Assembly: GCA_001938995.1 (NCBI GenBank)
Contig: MKZN01000013.1
Location: 1 to 64,000 of the forward strand
Length of the DNA stretch: 64,000 bases
Direction: 5' to 3'
Source of the DNA: Bacillus pumilus
GTDB taxonomy: Bacteria; Bacillota; Bacilli; Bacillales; Bacillaceae
The translations under genes and the position numbers were made by a program. The notes beneath the pieces were generated by a model that saw only the letters and a program-made list of their open reading frames with translations, was not told the origin of the DNA and made no database searches. Below are positions 1 to 8,062 of the stretch, piece by piece. Numbering within the stretch: the first letter of the stretch is position 1; every line of letters begins with the position of its first letter.

Positions 1-60
1 TGCATGTATTAGGCACGCCGCCAGCGTTCGTCCTGAGCCAGGATCAAACTCTCCGAAAAA
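1..60 (-). rRNA. 16S ribosomal RNA, 5' end (partial)
   Basis: The reverse complement contains the conserved 5' segment of bacterial 16S rRNA (GGAGAGTTTGATCCTGGCTC, then GACGAACGCTGGCGGCG). The gene reads off the left edge, so only about the first 60 nt are present. The mature 5' end is placed by analogy with Bacillus 16S and is accurate to a few bases. Confidence 0.97.
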
Positions 61-164
61 GAACAAAACCGAAGTTTCGTTTTTCGTCAGTTTGACTGAC
101 TACCTATGATGTTTCATAGGATTTTTTTATAAAATCTCGAATTAACAGGTACGTTTTGTCTTGT

Positions 165-181
165 TTAGTTTTCAAAGATCA
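165..181 (-). promoter_or_regulatory. rrn leader boxA-type antitermination element
   Basis: On the minus strand the leader reads TGATCTTTGAAAACTAA, the sequence typical of Bacillus rRNA leaders that carry the Nus-factor boxA signal. It lies between the P2 promoter and the 16S gene, where it would allow processive rRNA transcription. Confidence 0.6.
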
Positions 182-211
182 TGTTCTCCATCGCTCATAG
201 GCGACTTTATT

Positions 212-240
212 AATATAACATTCTACCAAGAATAAGTCAA
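212..240 (-). promoter_or_regulatory. rrn P2 promoter
   Basis: Minus strand: -35 TTGACT, a 17-nt spacer, -10 TATATT. The -35 and -10 fit sigma-A with optimal spacing, and the site lies upstream of the boxA leader and 16S gene. Confidence 0.8.
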
Positions 241-293
241 TAACTTTTTTCTTTATGTTATTTATCAATCGCTCTGTTTCAGCGACGTTTATA

Positions 294-322
294 AATATAA
301 CACCTTTATAAAAAAGAAACAA
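294..322 (-). promoter_or_regulatory. rrn P1 promoter
   Basis: Minus strand: -35 TTGTTT, a 17-nt spacer, -10 TATATT, about 80 bp upstream of P2. Tandem P1/P2 promoters are usual for Bacillus rRNA operons. The -35 is weaker than that of P2. Confidence 0.6.
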
Positions 323-402
323 GTATTTTTTTCAAATAATTTATTTTTCCTTATTTCTTTCTATATAATCAGATAAAAAGTACTAGTGCTAAGAATTCTC
401 TA

Positions 403-431
403 TTGTTGATCATCAAGCTCTCTAGTATATT
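403..431 (+). promoter_or_regulatory. sigma-A promoter of the TPP riboswitch-thiT transcript
   Basis: TTGTTG, a 17-nt spacer and TATATT end about 20 bp before the start of the TPP aptamer. Position and spacing suit initiation just upstream of the riboswitch. Confidence 0.6.
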
Positions 432-451
432 TAGAATAGCTTTGAAATTAA

Positions 452-545
452 ATAACCGCAGGGGGAGCTTTGTGCTGAGAGTGAACGTTTCGTTGTTCTG
501 ACCCTTTGAACCTGTCAGTTAATACTGATGTAGGAATGTGGAATC
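452..545 (+). ncRNA. TPP riboswitch (THI element)
   Basis: The conserved thi-box segments appear in order: GGGGGAGC near the 5' side, then GCTGAGAGTGAA, GACCCTTTGAACCTG and TAATACTGATGTAGGAATGTGG. It precedes the thiamine transporter gene thiT, the usual place for this riboswitch in Bacillus. Boundaries are approximate. Confidence 0.93.
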
Positions 546-615
546 ACTTGAATATGCGCTTTGTATTCAATCCCATATGTTTTTCTATGAATAACATACT
601 CATCCTTACAGGGTC

Positions 616-643
616 TCTCCTTGCTCACTTCATGAAAAGGAGA
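616..643 (+). promoter_or_regulatory. Shine-Dalgarno sequester hairpin of thiT
   Basis: TCTCCTT (616-622) is exactly complementary to AAGGAGA (637-643), which contains the thiT ribosome binding site. No clear intrinsic terminator is visible between aptamer and gene. I therefore infer that TPP acts on translation through this hairpin. Confidence 0.5.
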
Positions 644-650
644 TACTTGT

Positions 651-1226
651 ATGCAACAAACAAATCAATTAGTACGTCTGATGGAAATCGCGATGATGAC
701 TTCGCTTGCACTTGTATTAGATTACCTATCAGGTCTATTTTTTAGGATGCCAAATGGCGGTTCCCTTGCACTTATCATGATTCCGGTGATTCTCATGTCA
801 ATTAGATGGGGAATGTCTACCGGGTTTATCATTGGTGTATTGATTGCTGGACTTCAGCTCCTGAATAATCCCATTATCGCAACGCCTGTTCAGGGATTTT
901 TAGATTATTTCGTTGCATCTGTTGTGATTTGTCTCAGCGGAATATTTGCAGGTTTGATTAAAACAGCAATTCAAGAGAAGCATCGAAAAAAACAAATTAT
1001 TTATATTACGCTATCTGTGTTTGTGGCAAGTTTCTTTAGATTGCTGACATTCTTTACTTCTGGGGTCATTTTCTTTTCGCATTATGCACCGAAAGGAACA
1101 CCAGGATGGGTTTACTCTTTAATTTATAACGGTTCTTATATGGTTCCTTCTTTTATCATTTGTAGTATCGTTCTTTGTATTCTCATCCCTACTGCATCAC
1201 GTTTGGTGTTGCCACATCAAAAATAA
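651..1226 (+). CDS. thiT: ThiT (YuaJ) thiamine ECF transporter S component
   Basis: This integral membrane protein of 191 residues would bind thiamine and hand it to a shared ECF energizing module. The sequence is strongly hydrophobic with about six membrane segments, including LAFLFRMPNGG-like and PVQGFLDYFVASV stretches typical of the ThiT/YuaJ family, and the length is normal. The start is ATG at 651, preceded by AAAAGGAGATACTTGT. A TPP riboswitch lies directly upstream, which independently supports thiamine as the substrate. Identification rests on family resemblance plus riboswitch context. Confidence 0.93.
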   Translation: MQQTNQLVRLMEIAMMTSLALVLDYLSGLFFRMPNGGSLALIMIPVILMSIRWGMSTGFIIGVLIAGLQLLNNPIIATPVQGFLDYFVASVVICLSGIFAGLIKTAIQEKHRKKQIIYITLSVFVASFFRLLTFFTSGVIFFSHYAPKGTPGWVYSLIYNGSYMVPSFIICSIVLCILIPTASRLVLPHQK

Positions 1227-1255
1227 CTGGCTAATTGCAGCTGGTTATTTTTTTA
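1223..1255 (+). terminator. Intrinsic terminator of thiT
   Basis: ATAACTGGCT / AGCTGGTTAT form a 10-bp stem (two G-U pairs) around AATTGC and are followed by a T run. The hairpin begins at the thiT stop codon. Confidence 0.8.
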
Positions 1256-1318
1256 TGCATAATTTGCTGCTATTTGGAATCTATTAATAGTAGAAGATTT
1301 CATGCTGGAGGTACGAAA

Positions 1319-1507
1319 ATGAATCCTTACTCCATTATGCTTTGCTGTTATATACTCAGTCTCGCATATTTTTTAGCAGGTTTTTATGAGGCATTAAAAA
1401 TTGCAGGTATCAAAGGGAAAGTAGAAGCTTCTCCTATCATCTCTTATCTATTACTTGCTACACTTTTCACTTTTTTCTCTCATTATTATTGGAAGCTGAC
1501 GATTTAA
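1319..1507 (+). CDS. Small hydrophobic protein, unknown function
   Basis: A 62-residue ORF starts with ATG at 1319 behind CTGGAGGTACGAAA, a good ribosome binding site. An earlier in-frame ATG at 1235 lies in the thiT terminator and is unlikely. Two membrane segments are predicted, at roughly residues 5-25 and 40-58, separated by a short basic loop (KIAGIKGKVEA). I do not recognise the family. It ends before a hairpin shared with the convergent floT operon. The reading frame and ribosome site support a real gene. Confidence 0.6.
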   Translation: MNPYSIMLCCYILSLAYFLAGFYEALKIAGIKGKVEASPIISYLLLATLFTFFSHYYWKLTI

Positions 1508-1555
1508 TTCTGTGTTTCTACTTATTTAATATGTACAGCTTCCTCCATTCAATGA

Positions 1556-1590
1556 AATAGACACCTTCTGATGGAAGGTGTCTATTGTTT
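1556..1590. terminator. Bidirectional terminator between the 62-aa ORF and floT
   Basis: ATAGACACCTTC / GGAAGGTGTCTAT form a stem around a TGA-type loop. It is followed by GTTTTTA on the plus strand and abuts the floT stop codon on the minus strand. Confidence 0.75.
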
Positions 1591-3138
1591 TTATTCCTCT
1601 ATTTGATTTTCAACAGTTTCTTTTTTTCTTGGTTGCTTGATTTCGTTCGTGAGTTCTTGAATGCTTTGTTTGACATTCCCTTTTCCCGAGAAGTTCTCAA
1701 TGATTTCTTTTACATCTATACCAGAAGATGCTTTGAGGCTCTCTTGTAGACTGGACATCAGGTTTGTTGCATAGCCTGTGACTTTATTGGCGCCGCTTCC
1801 TTCCCCATTACCGCCCGTATCAACAACTGTAATTTTATCAATGTTCGAAAGTGGTGCAGATACTTGCTTCGCATATTCAGGTAGCATTTTCACAATCATG
1901 TCGAGGATTGCAGCTTGACCGTACTGTTCGAATGCTTCAGCAATTTTCTCTTTGGCTTCGGCTTCGGCAAGTCCTTTCAGTCTAATGACTTCTGCTTCTG
2001 TTTCACCTTTCGCACGATCAGCTTCAGCTTTAGCCAGCCCATCAATTCGGACCTTTTCCGCTTCTGCTTTCGCCATGGCTTCAATGCTGTATTTCTTGGC
2101 ATCTGCTTCAGCAAGGCGCTTCGCTTTTTCTGCCGCAGCCGATTGCTCAACAGCATAACGATCAGCATCTGCTTTCTTTTTTACTTCAGAATCGTATTGA
2201 CGTTCACGACGCTGAATCTCTTTTTCTTCTAGTTCGATTTGTTTCTGACGTTCAATGATTTTGACTTGCATTTCTTGCTCAGTGACGTGCTGGCGGTTTC
2301 GCGCTGTTTCTAGATCATATGCTTGGTCAGCGCTTGCTTTCGCTGTATCCTGTTCACGTCTGAATTCTGCTCTTTTTAATTCATTGATTTTTTCGGCTTC
2401 AGCGATTTCAGTTGCACGCTCAAGTTCTGATTTCTTCGCTTCTTTATCTGCTTCTGCACGTTTAATACGTGTTTCTTTATCTGCTTCAGCGGTTGCAATA
2501 TCCGCATCACGTTTTACTTGTGCGATTCTTGGCTTTCCAAGGGATTCTAAATACCCATTCTTATCACGGACATCCTTGATGGTGAACGAGACAATAACAA
2601 GCCCCATTTTCGCCAAATCTTGAGATGCTACACGCTGTACTTCTTGAGAAAATTTCTCTCTGTTTTTATAAATCTCTTCAACTGTCATGGAACCTAAGAT
2701 CGAACGAAGGTGGCCCTCTAGTACTTCTCTTGCTTCATTTTCGCGGTCTTCTTTTGATTTACCTAAAAACTGCTCTGCAGCAGTTGCGATTTCTTCAATT
2801 GATCCCCCAATTTTAATGATCGCCGTTCCATCTGCCATCACAGGTACACCCTGCTCAGTATAAACTTCAGGTGTTGAGACATCTAACTTACTAGAAAGTA
2901 AACTAAGCGGCTCTGCTTGTTGAAAGACAGGGAGTACAAATGTCCCGCCCCCTCTGACAATCTTAATCTTATTGCCACCTTCATCCACATGGACATTTTT
3001 ACTTCCTAAGTAACTCCCCGTCACGATTAACGCTTCGTCTGGACCTGCTGTCCGATATTTTGAAACAAATACGCCAATAAGTGCAATAAGAATGACAAGG
3101 ACAATTCCAATGATAATCAAAATTGTTGTTCCTGGCAT
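1591..3138 (-). CDS. floT: Flotillin FloT (YuaG)
   Basis: A 515-residue flotillin. An N-terminal hydrophobic segment (residues about 4-26) is followed by a SPFH/band-7 domain. Then comes a long coiled coil rich in Glu-Ala repeats (KAEAD, AEAEK), roughly residues 200-390, and a C-terminal assembly region. Flotillins organise membrane microdomains and affect membrane fluidity, signalling and protein secretion. The start has AGGAGGGAAAGCT ahead of ATG. It lies 11 bp downstream of yuaF in the sigma-W operon. The Ala/Glu repeat coding produces several spurious overlapping reading frames, which I ignored. Confidence 0.96.
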   Translation of the reverse strand: MPGTTILIIIGIVLVILIALIGVFVSKYRTAGPDEALIVTGSYLGSKNVHVDEGGNKIKIVRGGGTFVLPVFQQAEPLSLLSSKLDVSTPEVYTEQGVPVMADGTAIIKIGGSIEEIATAAEQFLGKSKEDRENEAREVLEGHLRSILGSMTVEEIYKNREKFSQEVQRVASQDLAKMGLVIVSFTIKDVRDKNGYLESLGKPRIAQVKRDADIATAEADKETRIKRAEADKEAKKSELERATEIAEAEKINELKRAEFRREQDTAKASADQAYDLETARNRQHVTEQEMQVKIIERQKQIELEEKEIQRRERQYDSEVKKKADADRYAVEQSAAAEKAKRLAEADAKKYSIEAMAKAEAEKVRIDGLAKAEADRAKGETEAEVIRLKGLAEAEAKEKIAEAFEQYGQAAILDMIVKMLPEYAKQVSAPLSNIDKITVVDTGGNGEGSGANKVTGYATNLMSSLQESLKASSGIDVKEIIENFSGKGNVKQSIQELTNEIKQPRKKETVENQIEE

Positions 3139-3149
3139 AGCTTTCCCTC

Positions 3150-3683
3150 CTATAATATTTCTTCATTTGGTATAACAGATAAAACACCTTGATTCACTTC
3201 AACAACAAGTACGCGGGTTCCATACGGAATCTCCTCTTGATCGAAACTGACGGCTGGCTTTGAAATTTTGCCGCTATTACTGATTAACAGCACTTCTCCA
3301 AACCCGTCTTTCGGAACAGATACAATGATCTCCCCAGTTCTCCCTTTTAAATCAGCTTCCTTATAGGAGAGGGACTCTTCAGCCGAGGAAAGCGGAATTA
3401 AGACAAATACATTCAAACAAATCACAAGAACAATTGCGATTACGGCAGACAAAGCTGCTCCCAGCCCACTTCCTATCAATGCGGTTTTTTCAGTGATCAG
3501 CCCTCCAGCTGAGAAAAAGGTAAGAAATGCGAGGACCAATGTTGGCTGAAGGAATGGAACAGGGATCGCTTCAAACAATCCATCAAACACATCGCCGAAA
3601 AAAACGAAAACAAGTGTCAGGATTCCTGAAATGATCAATATGTATATATACAACGTCTGAAGTGGCAACCCGAACACATCCAT
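3150..3683 (-). CDS. yuaF: YuaF, NfeD-type partner of flotillin
   Basis: A membrane protein of about 177 residues with four hydrophobic segments in the first 95 residues. It ends in an OB-fold-like NfeD C-terminal domain (GRTGEIIVSVPKDGFGEVLL, then GTRVLVVEV). NfeD proteins are encoded next to flotillins and help localise them. I favour ATG at 3683, which is 8 nt after AAAGGG, over GTG at 3692. It is the first gene of the yuaF-floT operon. The usual third gene yuaI is not seen here. Confidence 0.9.
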   Translation of the reverse strand: MDVFGLPLQTLYIYILIISGILTLVFVFFGDVFDGLFEAIPVPFLQPTLVLAFLTFFSAGGLITEKTALIGSGLGAALSAVIAIVLVICLNVFVLIPLSSAEESLSYKEADLKGRTGEIIVSVPKDGFGEVLLISNSGKISKPAVSFDQEEIPYGTRVLVVEVNQGVLSVIPNEEIL

Positions 3684-3768
3684 CTTCCTCACCCTTTCTT
3701 CATGAAATGAACAAATTTCGTTTCCTTTAGACCATTCCCACCTCCAGTGTATTCCTTCTAACAGGTAA

Positions 3769-3794
3769 TACGAACCACTTTTGTAAAGGTTTCA
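3769..3794 (-). promoter_or_regulatory. Sigma-W promoter of yuaF-floT
   Basis: Minus strand: TGAAAC, 16 nt, CGTA. This is an exact match to the sigma-W consensus, 85 bp upstream of yuaF. In B. subtilis this operon belongs to the sigma-W cell-envelope stress regulon, so the match supports conserved regulation. Confidence 0.88.
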
Positions 3795-3885
3795 TTTTCC
3801 ATCACAATTCTTTTGGAATTCTCCGATAGTTGAAGAATGATTGTCATGACACAGTATGGTAAAATTTGTTCTTGAGGTGATGAAA

Positions 3886-4365
3886 TTGAGTTTATTACAT
3901 GAGGCAAGACAAGAGTTGTGGCAAGAGCTACAAGGTGTAAACGAAGAACAATTAAACAAAAAAATGTCTGATGATACTTGGAGTATTCAAGAAGTGGCAG
4001 ATCATCTAAAGAAAATGGACTTAGTTGCAGCAAATCATTTAGCTACAAATGGAAAAAAAGCACCGATCAAAAAATACACACCAAAGCCAGTAGAAATGGC
4101 AGAAGACCGCTCTAGAAAAGTTACTGCGCCTAGTATCGTTGCGCCTGACCGCAAGTATGTTACACCTACACAGTTAAAGGATGAGCTCGATACAGCACGC
4201 GAGCAAATGAATCAAATTTTATCAACGTTTACTGAAGAAGATTTCACACGAGTGATTGCACATCCTGTGTTTGAAGAGTTATCACTTAAGCAATATCTTG
4301 ATTTTATCGGCGCACATGAGAAACGTCATATTCATCAAATTAAAGAGATTAAAGAACATTTATAA
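3886..4365 (+). CDS. yuaE: DinB-family protein YuaE
   Basis: The protein has about 159 residues and the four-helix DinB/YfiT architecture. The His residues expected for metal binding are visible: ADHL near residue 40 and HEKRHIHQI near the C-terminus. DinB-family proteins often act as metal-dependent thiol transferases; the substrate here is unknown. I place the start at TTG 3886 because GAGGTGA ends 6 nt earlier. ATG 3880 would leave no spacing, and ATG 3856 lacks a ribosome site. It is a single gene in the same place as yuaE of B. subtilis. Confidence 0.8.
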   Translation: MSLLHEARQELWQELQGVNEEQLNKKMSDDTWSIQEVADHLKKMDLVAANHLATNGKKAPIKKYTPKPVEMAEDRSRKVTAPSIVAPDRKYVTPTQLKDELDTAREQMNQILSTFTEEDFTRVIAHPVFEELSLKQYLDFIGAHEKRHIHQIKEIKEHL

Positions 4366-4370
4366 GGCAT

Positions 4371-4403
4371 AAAAAGGACTCCCAGAAGGGGGAGTCCTTT
4401 TTT
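4371..4403. terminator. Bidirectional terminator between yuaE and gbsB
   Basis: AAAAAGGACTCCC / GGGAGTCCTTTTTT form a 13-bp stem around a short loop, with A and T runs on both sides. The site serves convergent yuaE and gbsB. Confidence 0.9.
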
Positions 4404-4406
4404 GAG

Positions 4407-5615
4407 TTACACTGTTTTAGGTGTTAGATCAAAGCAACGTGCATAAATCCAATTGTATGCTTTTTCGTTTAGGTCTCTTGGATTTCCAACTGTTTGCGGA
4501 TCTTTCATCGCTTCTTTAGATAATCGGTCAATCATATCCTTCGATACGCCTTGTTCTTCTAATGAAGGCACTTCTAGGTCCTCTACTAATTCGTACATCC
4601 AACGAACAGCTGCTTTGGCTGCATCCTCAGTTGACATTCTGCTCGTATCAATGCCGAATGCTTGAGCAATCCGGGCAAATTTTTCCGGATACCCTTTCCA
4701 GTTATATTCCATCACAGGTCCCATCATCGCTGCTACACATTGACCATGAGCTACTGGAATTATTCCTCCGAGTGTTTGACTCATGGCATGCGCTGCACCT
4801 GCTGATTCACTTCCATAAGAAAGTCCAGCAAGCATTGCAGCTTGAGCCATGCCATATCTTGCTTCCAAATCTTCACCATCGGCGAAAGCACGGCGAATAT
4901 AATGAGCAGCATATTCAATCGCCATTAGCGCTACCGCATCCGTAATTGGTTGAGCAAATTTCATCGTATAGCATTCGATCGCATGAGCCAGCGCATCAAT
5001 TCCAGTCATGGCAGTGACATGAGGTGGCATCGAAACATGAAGCTCTGGGTCAATCACTGTTAAGTGAGCGGCAATAAGCGGGCCACCTGTATTGAATTTG
5101 AACTCTCTTTCTTCATCTGTGATGACCGCCCATTGCGTTACCTCTGAACCAGTACCAGCTGTTGTCGGGATGGTCGTTAAAGGAGGGATTCTATTTTCTA
5201 GCGGTTTTTTGCCCTCTGCTGCTTCATAATCAAGGACTGATCCTTCATGCGTCGCTTCCACACCAATGGCTTTCGCTGTATCCATCGAGCTTCCACCACC
5301 TACTGCGACCAAACCATCACAGCCCTCTTTTTTATATAAAGCTGATCCTTCATTCACAAGACGTACTGGTGGGTTTGGCTCTACTTTATCAAATAGGACG
5401 ACATCAATTTGCGCTTCTTTTAATGAAGATATGACAGGATCGACAACACCAGCTTGATAAATACCAGGATCGGTTACAAGCAAGACTTTTGTGACGCCAT
5501 ATGCTTTCACTTCTTCCCCGACATGTTTCACGGCACCAATGCCATGCTTGATGACAGTCGGAATTTCAAATGTATGGAATTTTTGCATGCTTTCAATTTT
5601 CATATTTAATGTCAT
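4407..5615 (-). CDS. gbsB: Choline dehydrogenase GbsB (type III alcohol dehydrogenase)
   Basis: This 402-residue iron-dependent alcohol dehydrogenase oxidises choline to betaine aldehyde, the first step of glycine betaine synthesis. Visible motifs are the NAD-binding GGGSSMDTAKA (about residue 105), TTAGTGSEVT (about 155) and the metal-binding His sites DALAHAIECY and AHAMSQTLGG...AHGQC. The start is ATG 5615 behind TTGGAGGAGATTGAAC; an upstream TTG two codons earlier is less likely. It lies 26 bp after gbsA in one operon. Confidence 0.95.
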   Translation of the reverse strand: MTLNMKIESMQKFHTFEIPTVIKHGIGAVKHVGEEVKAYGVTKVLLVTDPGIYQAGVVDPVISSLKEAQIDVVLFDKVEPNPPVRLVNEGSALYKKEGCDGLVAVGGGSSMDTAKAIGVEATHEGSVLDYEAAEGKKPLENRIPPLTTIPTTAGTGSEVTQWAVITDEEREFKFNTGGPLIAAHLTVIDPELHVSMPPHVTAMTGIDALAHAIECYTMKFAQPITDAVALMAIEYAAHYIRRAFADGEDLEARYGMAQAAMLAGLSYGSESAGAAHAMSQTLGGIIPVAHGQCVAAMMGPVMEYNWKGYPEKFARIAQAFGIDTSRMSTEDAAKAAVRWMYELVEDLEVPSLEEQGVSKDMIDRLSKEAMKDPQTVGNPRDLNEKAYNWIYARCFDLTPKTV

Positions 5616-5641
5616 GTTCAATCTCCTCCAATAAGTGATGT

Positions 5642-7111
5642 TTATTTAAACCAATGAACTGCTTTGGGTTGTGTATTTCGATAGACATGTTTTAGCTCGG
5701 TGTATTCTTCAAGACCCGTTCGTCCTAGCTCACGCCCGATGCCGGATTGTTTATAACCTCCCCAAGGCGCTTGAGCGAAATAAGGATGGAAGTCATTGAT
5801 CCAGACTGTTCCTAATCTTAATTGACGAACCACTCTTTCCGCTTTGCTAATATCTGAAGACCACACTGCGCCTGCTAAACCATAAATCGTATCATTTGCT
5901 AACTGAATGACTTCTTCCTCTGAACGGAAGGATTCTACTGTCAATACAGGTCCAAACACTTCTTCCTGCACAATTCGCATATCAGATGTACAGCCAGAGA
6001 AAATCGTCGGCAAGTAGAAGAAACCAAGTTGAAGCTCAGCGTCTTCTGGTCGTTTTCCGCCTGTTTCTAACGTTGCCCCTTCTTCTAGACCGATGCTAAC
6101 GTATTTTTCTACTTTTTCTCGATGCTCAGCAGAGATGAGCGGTCCGCTCTGCGTTCCTTCATCAAAGCCGTTGCCTAGTTTGATTTTTTTCGTCCGCTTC
6201 ACCAGTTCTTCTAGAAATTGATCATGAATGGATTCTTCCACTAACAAACGTGAACCTGCTGAACACACTTGCCCTGCATGAAAGAACACAGCATTCATTG
6301 CCTGGTCAACCGCTACGTCTAAATCAGCATCTTGAAACACAATATTCGGGTTTTTCCCGCCGAGCTCAAGGGCAATTTTTTTCACATTCCCACTGGCTCC
6401 TTGCATAATTTTCTTTCCTGTTTCAATACCGCCTGTAAACGAGATTAAGTCTACTTGATCGTTTACAGCAAGCTCATCACCAACCGTTGCGCCAGGTCCA
6501 AGTACTAGGTTTGCAACGCCTGCTGGAACACCGGCTTCTTCCATGAGTTTGAATACTTTAATGGTGGTTAATGGTGTAATTTCACTTGGCTTTAGTACGA
6601 TTGTATTCCCCGCCGCCAGAGCAGGAGCGATTTTCCAGCTTGCTTGAAGCAATGGATAGTTCCAAGGGGTGATTTGCCCGCATACACCGACCGGTTCTCT
6701 GACTAATTCGCTTTTCGAGTTCGGGATAGGCGATGCAATGATTTCCCCACCATCTTTGTCGGCAAGTCCTGCGTAATATTGGAACACATTTGCAATATCG
6801 TCCATATCTGCTTTACTTTCCTCTAAGGTTTTACCTGTATCAAGTGACTCTAGTTTTGCTAGTTCATCTAGATTACGTCTAATTAATTCAGCAATCTGAA
6901 AGACAATGTTTCCTCTTTCAATTCCAGGCAAGTTCGCCCAATCCCCTTGATCAAAGGCTTTTCTCGCTGCTTTAATCGCTAGCTGCGCGTCATTTCTTGA
7001 TCCTTCACTGACTGTCGCGATCACTTCTTGATTAAATGGATTGATGATGTCCCTCGTGTCGCCACTTTTAGCGCCAACCCATTGTCCATCTATAAATAGT
7101 GTTTGACTCAT
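5642..7111 (-). CDS. gbsA: Betaine aldehyde dehydrogenase GbsA
   Basis: The protein has 489 residues and oxidises betaine aldehyde to the osmoprotectant glycine betaine. ALDH landmarks are visible: TPWNYPLLQASWKIAPALAAG, FTGG, ELGGKNPNIV with the catalytic Glu, GQVCSAGSRL with the catalytic Cys, and EEVFGPVL. The start is ATG 7111 after GAGGAGGTTCCTTCT. An in-frame extension to 7390 runs through the promoter region and antisense to gbsR, so I reject it. It is the first gene of gbsAB, divergent from gbsR. Confidence 0.96.
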   Translation of the reverse strand: MSQTLFIDGQWVGAKSGDTRDIINPFNQEVIATVSEGSRNDAQLAIKAARKAFDQGDWANLPGIERGNIVFQIAELIRRNLDELAKLESLDTGKTLEESKADMDDIANVFQYYAGLADKDGGEIIASPIPNSKSELVREPVGVCGQITPWNYPLLQASWKIAPALAAGNTIVLKPSEITPLTTIKVFKLMEEAGVPAGVANLVLGPGATVGDELAVNDQVDLISFTGGIETGKKIMQGASGNVKKIALELGGKNPNIVFQDADLDVAVDQAMNAVFFHAGQVCSAGSRLLVEESIHDQFLEELVKRTKKIKLGNGFDEGTQSGPLISAEHREKVEKYVSIGLEEGATLETGGKRPEDAELQLGFFYLPTIFSGCTSDMRIVQEEVFGPVLTVESFRSEEEVIQLANDTIYGLAGAVWSSDISKAERVVRQLRLGTVWINDFHPYFAQAPWGGYKQSGIGRELGRTGLEEYTELKHVYRNTQPKAVHWFK

Positions 7112-7148
7112 AGAAGGAACCTCCTCTGATTTTCTCTTTGGTAAGTTT

Positions 7149-7198
7149 GTTAAATAAAAATTTAACGTTTTGAACATAATTAACTTAACATGTTCAAA
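7149..7198. promoter_or_regulatory. Inverted repeats in the gbsA-gbsR intergenic region, candidate GbsR operator
   Basis: Two perfect inverted repeats lie close together. GTTAAAT-4 nt-ATTTAAC spans 7149-7166, and TTTGAACAT-12 nt-ATGTTCAAA spans 7169-7198. They sit 40-90 bp upstream of gbsA, where a choline-responsive repressor would have to act. The binding assignment is inferred. Confidence 0.5.
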
Positions 7199-7232
7199 TT
7201 TTTCTGTCAAAGGGAGAAATGCTTCATTTATT

Positions 7233-7260
7233 TTGACATTTTGTATTCTTTCGTTAACAT
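7233..7260 (+). promoter_or_regulatory. Candidate gbsR promoter
   Basis: TTGACA, 16 nt, TAACAT lies 60 bp upstream of the gbsR start. The -35 is perfect and the -10 matches 4 of 6. Confidence 0.5.
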
Positions 7261-7319
7261 ATAGTCCATAAAGATTTTTTTGAACGTATTGAATTCTCTT
7301 AATAGAAAGCAGGGACAAG

Positions 7320-7877
7320 ATGAAGAAGCAGGAACAGCCACAAGCAGAGGAACGTATTTTAGCTGCTAAAGATCTCGTCATTGATTCCATTGCAGAGACG
7401 ATGGATCTCTATGGCATTACAAGAAGTGCAGGGATCTTGTATGGGACGATGTATTTACATGAGGAAATGACGCTTGATGAAATGCGTGAAGAGTTACAAA
7501 TGAGTAAGCCGAGTATGAGTACAGGTGTGAAAAAGCTTCAAGATATGAATATCGTAAAAAAAACATTTCACCGCGGTAGAAGAAAACACAGCTTTGTCGC
7601 TGAAAAAGATTTTTTTAAGTTTTTCGTAAACTTTTTTCCGCAAAAATGGGACCGTGAAGTAGAGGTCAATCTTGCATCGATTGAAGAAGCACAAAAACGT
7701 CTTCATGATGTGGCACATGACGATCAGGCAGAGGAAGCCGTCAGAGAAGAAGCCGAGCAGCTTTACGAACAGCTTGAAAGCTCTAAAGCCTATTATGATT
7801 GGTTGAAACGTTTAGCCCAATCTGTTCATTCTGGAGAAATTTTTGAATATATTCCGATTGATCGGAAAGAAAAATAG
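7320..7877 (+). CDS. gbsR: GbsR, choline-responsive MarR-type repressor
   Basis: The protein has 185 residues. A winged-helix MarR-like domain is recognisable from the recognition-helix region MSKPSMSTGVKKLQDM and the wing HRGRRKHSF (residues about 60-95), followed by a helical C-terminal dimerisation part. GbsR represses gbsAB and choline uptake genes, and choline relieves the repression in B. subtilis. It is divergent from gbsAB, which matches this role. The start is ATG 7320 after a weak GCAGGGACAAG site. Confidence 0.93.
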   Translation: MKKQEQPQAEERILAAKDLVIDSIAETMDLYGITRSAGILYGTMYLHEEMTLDEMREELQMSKPSMSTGVKKLQDMNIVKKTFHRGRRKHSFVAEKDFFKFFVNFFPQKWDREVEVNLASIEEAQKRLHDVAHDDQAEEAVREEAEQLYEQLESSKAYYDWLKRLAQSVHSGEIFEYIPIDRKEK

Positions 7878-7900
7878 AAGAGTTGTTTGCATTTTACAGC

Positions 7901-7929
7901 TTGAATTTAACAGGAGGATTGATTATAAT
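7901..7929 (+). promoter_or_regulatory. tRNA-Ala promoter
   Basis: TTGAAT, a 17-nt spacer and a perfect TATAAT end 20 bp before the tRNA. Confidence 0.8.
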
Positions 7930-7949
7930 AAAATATGTCGTAAGACTTC

Positions 7950-8022
7950 GGGGCATTAGCTCAGCTGGGAGAGCGCTACGCTGGCAGCGTAGAGGTCAGC
8001 GGTTCGATCCCGCTATGCTCCA
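7950..8022 (+). tRNA. tRNA-Ala (anticodon GGC)
   Basis: A 73-nt cloverleaf. The acceptor is GGGGCAT paired with ATGCTCC, then discriminator A. The anticodon loop is CTGGCAG (anticodon GGC), and the T arm contains GGTTCGATCC. CCA is not encoded. It is a single tRNA gene with its own promoter and terminator. Confidence 0.97.
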
Positions 8023-8025
8023 TCT

Positions 8026-8062
8026 TAAAAACCATTCTTGAGAAATCAAGGATGGTTTTTTT
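8026..8062 (+). terminator. Terminator of tRNA-Ala
   Basis: AAAACCATTCTTGA / TCAAGGATGGTTTT form a stem with a GAAA loop, followed by seven T. Its T run overlaps the stop codon of the convergent 65-aa ORF. Confidence 0.9.

Noticed and set aside
1915..2816. Several long plus-strand reading frames opposite floT
   Set aside because: They are antisense shadows of the Ala/Glu/Lys-rich coiled-coil coding region, with Ser/Phe-rich translations and no ribosome sites.
7112..7390. In-frame N-terminal extension of gbsA
   Set aside because: It runs through the divergent promoter region and antisense to gbsR; ATG 7111 has a strong ribosome site and gives normal ALDH length.
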